Positions 47,301-56,186 of a stretch of 64,000 nucleotides of DNA are shown piece after piece (the first letter of the stretch is position 1; each line of letters starts with the position of its first letter). Below the pieces are notes generated by a model, which saw only the letters and a list, made by a program, of their open reading frames with translations, was not told the origin of the DNA and did no database searches. Origin of the DNA: Lineus longissimus. Taxonomy: Eukaryota > Nemertea > Pilidiophora > Heteronemertea > Lineidae. The position numbers and the translations under genes were made by a program. The stretch spans positions 17,128,437 through 17,192,436 of the forward strand of contig NC_088313.1 of assembly GCF_910592395.1 (NCBI RefSeq). Reading direction: 5' to 3'.

Positions 47301-50108
47301 CAAACTGGGTGGGAAAAGATGTAGTACGAGAGGCAAATCATTGTTGTCTCTCGGTCTGCGAATTATATCATTGTCCTTACTGGATCCGCTAGTATAAATA
47401 ATAAGTTGGCTGCATTCTACTTTTCGCGGGAACTAGCTCGAGTTTGGATTATTGTTTCACTTTCACTTCATACAGTGGCATTGGTGGTGAAGTTGATGAC
47501 GACGAACCAGGAGAGCTCTTCTTGATGGGCGAAGCTGGCATGCGAAACTGCCAAAATGTACAGACAGCTCTATCCACACGAGAAGTGGATAACTGGCTTG
47601 GCAAAGATGGCCGGAAATATATTGAGCGCCAGATAAAAGATGATGATGATCCACGTGGAGGTTTCCGCGGTGGACGTGGCAGTGGAAGAGGGCGTGGAGG
47701 TGATCGGGGCGGAGGCCGTGGACGAGGGGGTGATCGGGGAGGAAGAGGTGGCGGTCGGGGCAGTTACGATCGAGGTGGTAGCTCAAGGGGTGATTACAAG
47801 AGCCGCGATTCAAGCAGTTATGGGAACCGAGATTCAAGCAGTTATGGGAACCGAGATTCAAGTAGTTATGGGAACCAAGATTCTGGAAGTTATAGGAACA
47901 AAGATTCCACCAGTCATGCAAGCCATGATTCCAATAGCTATGGTTCAAGTTCCAGTGGTTATGGCAGCTCCAACAAAAGCTCGTACGGATCTGGGGGCTC
48001 ATATGGCTCTGGAGGAGGTTCAGACTCTTATGGATCAAGCAGTGCCAGCTCGTTTGGATCGAGTGGTGCTGGCTCGTTTGGATCTACAGGCACTGGCTCT
48101 TATGGTTCCAGCTCCTATGGATCTGGTGACACCAGCACTTATGGAACTGGAAGTTCAGGATATGGAACTGGAGGTTCAGGCTCCTATGGGAATGTGGCTG
48201 CCCCAGGTTATGGTACCCCGTCCCCGGCAGCATATGGCACTGGCCAGACTGCTGCATATGGCACTGGCCAGACTGCTGCATATGGCACTGGCCAGACTGC
48301 TTCATATGGCACTGCTCAGACTCCGGCATATGGCACTGGCCATAATGCGGCATATGGCACTGGCCAGACCTCAGCATATGGCACTGGGGCGACACCCACG
48401 TATGGCACTGGCACATCAAGATATGGCACTGGCAGTATCGGTGGCTATGGGGGCACACATTGAGGACTTAGGTTTGTATAGTCTTCATCGCTTCCGTGTA
48501 TTTGTTTTCATATAAGTCATTTGAAGTGATCTAAAGGAAACATTCCAACGAGTCAAATTCTTTTCCTGACATGCCAGTTGTCTGGACAGAGATTAAGTGG
48601 ATCATTACAAGCAATTTCATACTTTGAAATTTTGCAGGAAATTTTGTTTCACTTGGACTATAGATATCCATTGTTCAGGGTAGCTTTATTTCCTGTATTT
48701 GGGGAACACATAATTTTCACAACAGATTAATCACCAAATACAAAAAAAATCGGCTAACATTCTGTGATATGGAAGGAGCCATCGATGGTTCTGCCTCTTC
48801 CACCAATGCACATCTTGTTGTTGAAAACACTGCCGTGCATGCAGATGCATTTTCTACAGAAGCAGAGCTGGGCTTATTGAGCAAAACCACCCACTCACTG
48901 TTTATTTGGTGTCATTGCCTTAAGTTCCGACTTCATCTTAACATTTACATGAAGTCTCTGGTTGGTTGTACTACGAAACCAGTTCTTTGTCTCGGTTTCA
49001 ATTTGATCGATGGTCTTGACTTGTAAAATGATCGTTGTTGGGCAGGGTCTGTGTCTACTTCAGTTTGTTCGAAGGTACATGATAGTTGATGGGCAAGGTC
49101 TGTTCAAACACCAATGCACCAGAATCTATTTGTGGTTTACAATTACATATCGTTCATCAGTTCTTCGTAAAATTCCAACATATCGGCAAAGACAGTCGGT
49201 CAGTGGTACGTCTGGACTGACTGATTATCAGTGAATATTAAAAATAATCATTTTCAACTCTTTCTAAGGGCATCAAGTCCGACAGGAGGGGAATGGAAGA
49301 CCTTATTCTTGCTCTCCTCCTACTCTGCATTTACCCGGTATGTGCTGAGCTGTTTGGCAACAGTATGTCTCTGCATTTGGATATTCAAGTAAGTAAATAG
49401 ATTCGCTTGGACCTAAGTAAGTAAGTGAGTAAGTTCAGGGTTTAAGTGAGTGAGAGAAAAGAGTAGTAAGTTACATACAGACTGGTGTACTACCGAGGAG
49501 ACAAGTCGGACATGGTGCAGTTAAAAGGATACGAGCATTGACTGCTGAATTTTTGGCCAGGAAAGTAGTGCTCGTGTACGAATGTCAAATATACAGCCAT
49601 GAGTCGTGAAATGTTTCAGGGTTGGCCTCGCATTCAATTTCTCACACTGAGAAAACCGCTCAGTACTTAACGGGAATAATTTCTGAAAGTCGGTGCACGA
49701 GCTCATCTTCGTCAGCGTGGAATTCCTTAATTCTGGTCACTTCTGGTGAGCTTTATACTGGAGCACAGCTTCCATCATCATTGTCTGTCCAACCCCTCAT
49801 TCATTGCTATGCACAGATATTGTACTTGGCAGCCAAGAGAGAAATATTGTCTTTACATGTGTAAAACACCAAATGTATTCTGTTTTACAGGGCTTCAACA
49901 ATCAACGCTGAAATCAATACTAAAATTGGTTACTGTCTTTGGCAAGTACATAACTATTTAGTAAAAACAGGGTTCAAGGTTTGTTGCCAGTCATGTTGGC
50001 TGTTAAACAAACTGTTCGTCCATATTCTTATCCTTGTCTCTTTGTCATTTCAGGCAATATATGAACAGACGAGGTGGCTTCAATAGGCCATTAGATTTCA
50101 TTGCCTAA
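44326..50108 (+). CDS. SNRNP27: U4/U6.U5 tri-snRNP 27 kDa protein
   Basis: Spliceosomal SR-type protein acting in tri-snRNP and 5' splice-site handover. Exons: 44326-44359, 44825-44887, 45084-45222, 45402-45460, 45692-45771, 46171-46232, 50054-50108, giving 163 residues (human 155). The N-terminus [11 protein letters not shown] is the family signature. The middle is Arg/Ser and Gly rich, with a short YGGG and RGG-like segment. The conserved core includes [25 protein letters not shown] and [10 protein letters not shown], and the C-terminus is [17 protein letters not shown]. The Met of that tail corresponds to human Met141, whose change alters 5' splice-site choice in C. elegans SNRP-27 as I recall. 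The last intron is 3.8 kb and contains a phase-compatible alternative terminal exon and a TIR element. Exon 3 uses a GTGGGT donor 5' of a longer open reading. Confidence 0.96.
46233..47475 (+). other. SNRNP27 intron 6, 5' part
   Basis: Non-coding, mostly occupied by the TIR element at 46558-47142. I found no separate first exon with an ATG that would serve the downstream RGG exon, though a short one could be missed. Confidence 0.5.
46558..47142. mobile_element. 585-bp TIR element in the SNRNP27 intron
   Basis: The ends begin AGGCGAGACTTT and share about 35 aligned bases (through TTGGTGCTCGGAT) as inverted repeats with few mismatches. The interior is A/T-rich without a transposase frame. A nested palindrome at 46783-46844 has 15-bp perfect arms (AGACTGGTTCTTGTC and complement). 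This fits a non-autonomous DNA transposon. Confidence 0.7.
47476..48463 (+). CDS. Candidate alternative terminal exon: RGG and prion-like Gly/Ser/Tyr domain
   Basis: 988-bp open stretch after a good acceptor (pyrimidine-rich, CATACAG), ending in TGA. Its first base completes the split codon left by SNRNP27 exon 6 (AG|T), so exons 1-6 plus this exon would give an in-frame 474-residue protein. Contents in order: an acidic unrecognised segment ([15 protein letters not shown] to [11 protein letters not shown], about 55 residues), an RGG/GRG box, DSSSYGN repeats, a Gly/Ser/Tyr stretch, and YGTGQTAA octapeptide repeats. The composition resembles FUS/EWS/TAF15 low-complexity domains. No in-frame ATG precedes the acidic part within the exon, which argues for an upstream exon. 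It could instead belong to a nested gene with an unseen first exon. No AATAAA was seen nearby. Confidence 0.6.
48228..48440 (+). repeat. 24-bp coding repeats, YGTGQTAA units
   Basis: About nine units headed by TATGGCACTGGC, kept in frame. The first three after 48230 are nearly identical and later ones diverge. A different 24-bp unit (RDSSSYGN) repeats at about 47805-47880. Confidence 0.85.
48464..50053 (+). other. SNRNP27 intron 6, 3' part
   Basis: Would include the 3'UTR of the alternative exon if that exon is used. It contains a microsatellite of GTAAGT/AAGT units at 49387-49450 and otherwise short frames without recognisable content. Confidence 0.5.
49387..49450 (+). repeat. AAGT/GTAAGT microsatellite
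   Basis: Irregular tandem AAGT and GAGT units that spell several consensus 5' splice sites (GTAAGT, GTGAGT) on the sense strand of the SNRNP27 intron. Confidence 0.8.
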
Positions 50109-51105
50109 TATTTCAACAGCTGAAGACTGCTTCTCAGTTCTTTAGATTGTGAAGGACAATGTGTTCTAGTTTGTACATTTGTAAGTTAGAGCGAACCTGC
50201 AAATCACGTGGACTTGATAATTCAATGGATTTTGACTGAGGACTATCTTATTGGACTACGTATTGTGTGATCAGATATTTTGTAGTCGGGTTTATGTGTA
50301 AACCCGTACTGGTGTGTGAGAGATGGAATCGAGCTTAGTTTGGCTGGAGTCTTCTTAGTACATTTACTTTGAGGATGAAAAAGATATTTTAAGCTGGTCA
50401 TGTTTTACATGTATGAAATGAGGATAGTAAAGTATTCCATTGCATTGTTTTCCTTCAAGAAAAGTGTAACATTGGTTGAATAGATTGGTTCAGTATCACC
50501 ACAGTGCATTCCATGTTGATGAATTGAATAACTACCAACTAGATGTATAAGTTTGGTTATTTTGCACTGTTGTGTTCGTCATGTTATTTTAGGTGAACAT
50601 TATTTTAGTTGTGAGTACAGCTTACTCGGTTTACTAGCAAAGTTACACTCTGTAATGGTACTCATCAGTGTTGTTTTTAGATCTGTCGGAAATCTCGAGA
50701 AGTAAAGTTATGCTCTCCATTTTGCAATCTAAGTCCACTGAATATGCAGTATATGAAATTCACTTGCTGTTATTGGGTGATATGAATAAAGACAAGAAAA
50801 TGCTTTTATCTAAATCTCCATGTACATTTACACTAGGCCTTCCTGTACAAAACCAGAGTAAAAGCATTTGCTACAATGTAGTCTTTATTCATATCGCCCA
50901 TTATTTACATGTAGGTTTGATATACTTCAATCAAAATTCAGATGTTAAAGTAATCATCCATAGTCTGCTTGGAGGCAAAATGGATCAGTTGATTAATTTG
51001 GTACCGAGTCATTCATTGTCATTATTAATTATTGTGTAAACTTGTCAAAGCATTTTTGTATGACCTCATTCATTGAAATCACAAATAAAAATTATGTCCC
51101 AAAAG
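50109..51105 (+). other. SNRNP27 3'UTR with polyadenylation signal
   Basis: AATAAA at 51084-51089 is the best signal. The UTR would contain the family 3 MITE-like hairpin at 50774-50900. A frame at 50668-51039 crosses the hairpin and is judged non-coding. Confidence 0.5.
50774..50900 (+). mobile_element. MITE-like hairpin, family 3, in the SNRNP27 3'UTR
   Basis: 127 bp whose ends (TGGGTGATATGAATAAAGAC and the complement of TGGGCGATATGAATAAAGAC) differ at one base. Complementarity extends to AATGCTTTTA inside. A degraded copy lies at 29759-29848. It could fold into a hairpin in the mRNA. Confidence 0.65.
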
Positions 51106-51425
51106 TGGTGAATTCTGTTGTGTCTGTGTGTGGAGCAGTTGTCTCTGTATGATACACTGGGATTATAGGAGACGTAAGTGTTTGCCATCAGTCCCAGGAC
51201 TTTGTAATCGGAAGCTGAAATTCCTTCATTGACCGATTGGACGAAGAACAGATGGATAATTGAGTAAAGATCTCACATTGTCTCTAGGATGTGACATCAG
51301 ACAGAACAACACTGATAGTGAGCAATGGACTTTTCTCTGTATTCTGGTTGTGACTTTGTCCTCGTCGACCACATGCACATAATATACAAGCACCACACTG
51401 CCCCTTGCTCACTTCATTTGCCTGG
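51106..51425. other. Spacer between SNRNP27 and the minisatellite
   Basis: Nothing recognisable before the repeat array begins at about 51.4 kb. Confidence 0.5.
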
Positions 51426-53130
51426 CCTGCTGATGTTTGCTGTCTGGGACTATACCTCCTGCTTCACCAGGTTGCAAGAGAAACGGGAGCAAGCTGTGAA
51501 AGACATGCGGTCTATTCCTCCTCCAGCACCAGCCACTCGTAAAACTGAGGACTACCCCCGGTTGTGAAAAACAGGAGTTCTTACTTACTCTCCTTTTCCA
51601 GCAGCCACAGAGTGTAAAAGTCCGGAGACTGTATCCCCTGCTTCATCATACTGGTAGTACGAGACACGGGACTTGACCTCCTGCTTCACTAGATACATCT
51701 GGTTGTTGTATAAACAGGAGACAGGGAACCATGGTGTTAAACACCAGAGACTATTCTTCTTACTGCACTAGGCATAAATTGTGAAGGCCTAGGAGTATCT
51801 TCAGCCTCCTACACCAGCCAAAGGTCACGACAGACAAGGAAGCATCGGTATACCCCTTGCTTCAAAAGTCTGCTTGCTGTAAAAGACAGGGGACTATATC
51901 ACCTGCTACACCAGTCACTGGTTGTGATCCAAATTGTGAAAGACAGCGGCTATTCCTCCTGCTAGGCCAGGCGCTTGTTGTGAAAGACAAGGGATTTTAG
52001 CACCAATATTGTGAAAGACCAGGCTTTACACAGCCAGCCACAGGTTGTGAGGGATCGAGGACTATACGTCCTGCTATACTAGCAACAGGTTGTGAGAGAC
52101 AGGGGACCAATAAAGTTGAATAAGTCAGGGGTTATTCCTGCTACACCAGTCCCGGCTTTTCGTAAAAGACAAGGGACAACACGACCGGTTATATTAAAAG
52201 ATCGGGATTAATTAACCAGCAGCTTCACCAGCCACAGGCTGTGAAAGAAATAAGACTAAACTTCCTGCTACACAAGCCGCAGGTTGTGATAGACAAGGGA
52301 CTACCAGTATCCTTACGAACTACAGGTTGTAAGAGACGGGGCCAATTAAGTTGTTTGAGACGCGGACGGGGACTCTTCCTCTTTCTTCACCAGTCATTGG
52401 TGGTGAAAGACTATGTAGCATACTTCTTGTGTTACCAGACATTCCTCCCCTGCTGGATCAGCCGCAATTTGAGGAAGATAAGGGGACTATTCCTCCTGCT
52501 ACACCAGCCGCGTGTGGTGAAAGACGGGTACATCACGCGTCACCACAGCTACTGGTTGTGAGAGACAGGGCACCAAGTTGTGAAAGATAGGTGTTCCTCC
52601 TGCTACACTAGACGCAGCCGTGGGTGAACGACAGGGGTCTGTTCCTTCCGCTACACTTGGGGCAGCCACCGCCCCACACTGCCACCATTGGCCCACTGGT
52701 GCTTGCTGCCTTGGACTTCACCTCGTCTTCACCAGGTTGTAAGAGACAGGGGAGCAAGCTAGCTGTGAATGACCAGAGACCATTCCTCCTGCTTCACCAG
52801 TCACGTATTATTATAAACGACATTGGACTATACGCCGCCTGTTTCACCAGCCTCAATTAGCCATAGACAGGGAAGCGCTATTTTCCTCTTGCTACATGCA
52901 CTAATCCGTAGAATGTAAAGGACGTGTACGCCACGCTATACTGGTTGTGAACGACAGGGGACCAAGTTGTGAAAGACAGGGGGGTTTTTTCCTGCTAGGC
53001 CAGCCGCTTGTTGTAAAAGACAAGCGACTATACCACCGGTTGTGAAAGACCGGGGTTACAGTTCCGAATGACCAACCAAAGGTCGTGAGAGATAGAGGAC
53101 AATCCTGCTATACACCAACCGCATAGACCA
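51400..53130 (+). repeat. Degenerate minisatellite, forward half
   Basis: Roughly 40-55 base units built on CTCCTGCTTCACCAGCC and GGTTGTGAAAGACAGGGGAC repeat with much variation. Special boundary units with TTGCTCACTTCATTTGCC and GGACTATACCTCCTGCTTC (51410-51475) and a related one at 52664-52740 have mirror partners in the other half. The frames crossing the array are repeat artefacts. Confidence 0.85.
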
Positions 53131-53199
53131 GCGGACTATACATAGCTCTCCGTCATCAGCCGCAAGTTGTCGATTACATTATAAACCACTGTTCGTCAG

Positions 53200-54810
53200 A
53201 TGGTGTGTGCACGCTTCACGTGTCACAACCAGTGACACGCAAAGCGGTCCCTGCCTTCCACAATCTATCATGGCTCATGTCGAAGCAGAAAGTATAAGCC
53301 ACTGCCTTTCACAACCGGTGGTGTAGTCCCATGTCTTTCACATCAACTGCCTGTTGTAGCAGGAGGAGGAATGCCCCCTGTCTTTCACAACCGGTTTCCC
53401 TGTCTTTCATAGCTTACGGACTGGTGTAGCAGAGGGAATAGTTAGTTCCCTGTCTTTTGCAGCTTTCAGCTGGTGTAGCTGATGGAATATAGTCCCATGT
53501 CTTTCACAATTTGTGACTGGGGAGCAGGGAAAATATTCACAAGTCTTTCACAGACCGGTCCCATCTCGTACAACCATACATGTATCTGGTAAAGCGGAGG
53601 TAAAGTTCCCTGTCGTTCACACCCTGTGGCTGGTGAAGTGAACTGGTCTTTCACAGCCGGTGGATTGTGAAACTCTACCATAGTAGGTGCGACTGGTGCC
53701 TTAGGCGGAATATAGCCCCAATGTCTTCGCCTCCTGTATCCCACCCTGGTGAAGCACGAGGTATAGTCCAAGACAGCAAGCACCAGTGGGCCAATAGTGG
53801 CAAATGAGTGGAGTGCGGGGCAGTGTGGGGCAGAGGCAGCCCCAAATGTAGCAGAAGGAACATACCCCTGTCGTTCACCAACTGCGGCTAGTCTAGCAGG
53901 AGAAGCACCTGTCTTTCACAACTGAGTCCCCTATCTCTCACAACCAGTAGCTGGTGACGCATCATGTACACATCTTGCACCGCAGGTATTGGTATTGTCT
54001 CTTGTCTCTTACAACAAGCAGCGGTTTGTGACGTAGGAATAGCCCCGGTCTTCATTAGATTGGACCCCTGTCTCTCACAACCTGTTGCTAGTGTAGCAGG
54101 ACGTATAGTCCTCGATCCCTCACAACCTGTCGCTCGTGAAGTTGGTAGTAAAGCCTGGTCTTTCACAACCGGTGGTAAAGTCCATTGTCTTTCACAACAA
54201 ACGGCTGGTGTAGCAGAAGGAATAGCCGCTGTCTTTCACAGCTTGATTCCCTGTCGTTCACAACCAGTGACTAGTGTAGCAGGCGCTGTAGTCCCCTGTC
54301 TTTCACAGCCTGCGGACCTTTGAAGCAAGGGGATTACCTGTAGTTCATTGTCTTTCGTGGCCTTTGGCTTGAGCAGCAGACTGGGTATACTCCCAGGCCT
54401 TCACAATTTGCGCCTGGTGCGGCAGGATGAATGGTCTCCAGTCTTTCACAACTTGGTCGCCCGTCTCTTACAGTCTGTATCTGGTTAAGCAGGAGGTCGA
54501 GTTCCGTTTCCCGTGTTTTCTTAGTACTTGTATGATGAAGCAGGGTGGGCTCCTGAGTGCCTGTTACACCCAGTGGCTTGTGAAGGGGAGGTATGCACTC
54601 CTGTTTGTCACAACCCCGTGATAGAGTCCCCACTGTTACAACGACTAGCTGGTCTCGTAGGAGGAATAGTCCGCATGTCTTTCACAACCGAGCCACCCGT
54701 CTCCCACGTTGGTGAAGCACGAGGTATAGTCCCAGACAGTAAGCATCAGTGTGCAAATGCTGGCAAATGAAGTGAGCGAGTGGCAGTGTTGGGCAGTGGC
54801 AGCCCCCTGT
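53200..54810 (-). repeat. Degenerate minisatellite, reverse half
   Basis: The same units in reverse complement (CCCTGTCTTTCACAACC, GGCTGGTGTAGCAGGAGG). The boundary units at 53754-53840 and 54710-54800 mirror those of the forward half, so the whole 3.4 kb is a large imperfect inverted repeat centred near 53.1-53.25 kb. Confidence 0.85.
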
Positions 54811-54914
54811 GGCCCACTGGTAACGGACGATCATAACCACAGCTGGTACGCTGGTGTGTGCCACTGGTGGCCCGATCTGTGCCCCTTGTAATTGACTTCG
54901 TGTCATTTCCAGGC

Positions 54915-55423
54915 AGTACACCCACTTGGAGGAGACTGTCTTCACATTTAATGGAGGAGACGACATGGATGAGTTGCTTGCTCAGTTGCTTGTGGGAACG
55001 TACATTTGTCTCACAGCCCTTCAGGTGGAAATGCCAATAGCCTACTCACCAGCCATGGCATCAGGAGGCAACCCTCCGACAGAGACTGTACCCAAGGCAT
55101 ATGAGAGACAGGTGTCTCTAGGTTGCGATCACAAATGGATGAGACCTTGCTGTCTGCACTGCCTGGATGAGATTGTCGCTATGACTTCTCCAGGAAGGAT
55201 TCGCAAGTGCAGGAAATTGTCTCCACCCTCAGTGGAAGAGACAACATGGAATGATACCTCTATGAAGACTGAAAGCACCTCAGTGTGTCAGCCTTGGCAG
55301 ATGATCGTTGATGTGTATGTTACTCTATCTGCCTATTGCATGAAATTCGGGGGAGGGTTAGATCGATGGACAGTCTTCAGCTTTTACCTCCAGCACTCGT
55401 GGCAGGGTTCCAGGTTGGAGTGA
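54915..55423 (+). CDS. Unrecognised open frame after a splice acceptor
   Basis: About 169 codons open from a CATTTCCAG acceptor at 54905-54913 to a stop at 55421-55423, GC-richer than its flanks. The frame begins QYTHLEETVFTFNGGDD and matches no family I know. An internal duplication is visible: GAGGAGACGACATGGATGA at 54952 resembles GAAGAGACAACATGGAATGA at 55232. The acceptor is in the same phase as the SNRNP27 last exon. It could be a far alternative 3' exon of SNRNP27, an exon of a nested gene, or chance. It lies antisense and 3' to HAUS8. Confidence 0.25.
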
Positions 55424-55574
55424 GACATCAAGAGACTGCTTGCTGTGAGGATATGCCAGCGTTCAAGGTGTGAGAGACAATGGTCGTAGACAGTGCATTT
55501 CCTGCCAGGTTGTGACAAAGTGAGATCCTTCTTAATCAAGACAGATGCACAACCAAATCAATGCCAAAAATTTT

Positions 55575-55580
55575 TTTATT
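55575..55580 (-). terminator. Polyadenylation signal AATAAA of HAUS8
   Basis: Reads AATAAA on the minus strand, about 610 bases after the HAUS8 stop at 56187. The intervening sequence is the likely 3'UTR. Confidence 0.55.
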
Positions 55581-56186
55581 TACTAACTATCAAACAGTGT
55601 AACGGTATCAAATATCAGAAGATAGAGGCAAGTTTATAGTTGAAAACATATGGTACATGGTTTCTTCAACAACCTTTCTTCTTAGACCAATACCAAGGTC
55701 AACCAAAAGTTCAGTAAATGAGACATGATCTAAACTCTAGAAGGCAGTGTTTGGATAGGTCATCGACTCAAATTTCTTTTATATAGGGCCCCAAATGAGG
55801 GGACAAAAGGCCACATCCACTCACAACCCATTCATCTTTACACCATGGCAGTAATTCATCATCATATACAACCCGACAGGCGACCAGCACCTCATACATG
55901 TACAATGTAGCAGAAAGACCAACAAGGAGAAAAATAGTCTCAACTACAGGAACATACAGTATCTCATTTTCTTCAAAGGTACCTGCACCATTGTTCATTT
56001 TCTCCAGACTTCCCTCGGTGGGACATACATGTAACGGAACTAAATGTATCCATCAAATCAACTGTCCATCAAATTGTCACAAAGGTCCATAATCCAACTA
56101 GATTTTACTCGTACATTTCGATTTATATTGATTGTGAGTCCTCAATTGTAAGCCGTTGTACAACTTTTTGGTCCTTCGTTTCCAAC

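Noticed and set aside
48228-48440. Regular repeats resembling a CRISPR array
   Set aside because: Units are contiguous 24-bp coding repeats without spacers, in a eukaryotic gene.
47463-48515. Long frames in other registers and antisense across the RGG exon (191, 291 and 124 codons)
   Set aside because: Shadows of the 24-base coding repeats; only the main frame gives a coherent RGG/Tyr-rich protein.
51325-54770. Many 60-120 codon frames on both strands
   Set aside because: They arise from the degenerate minisatellite and share its repeated peptides.
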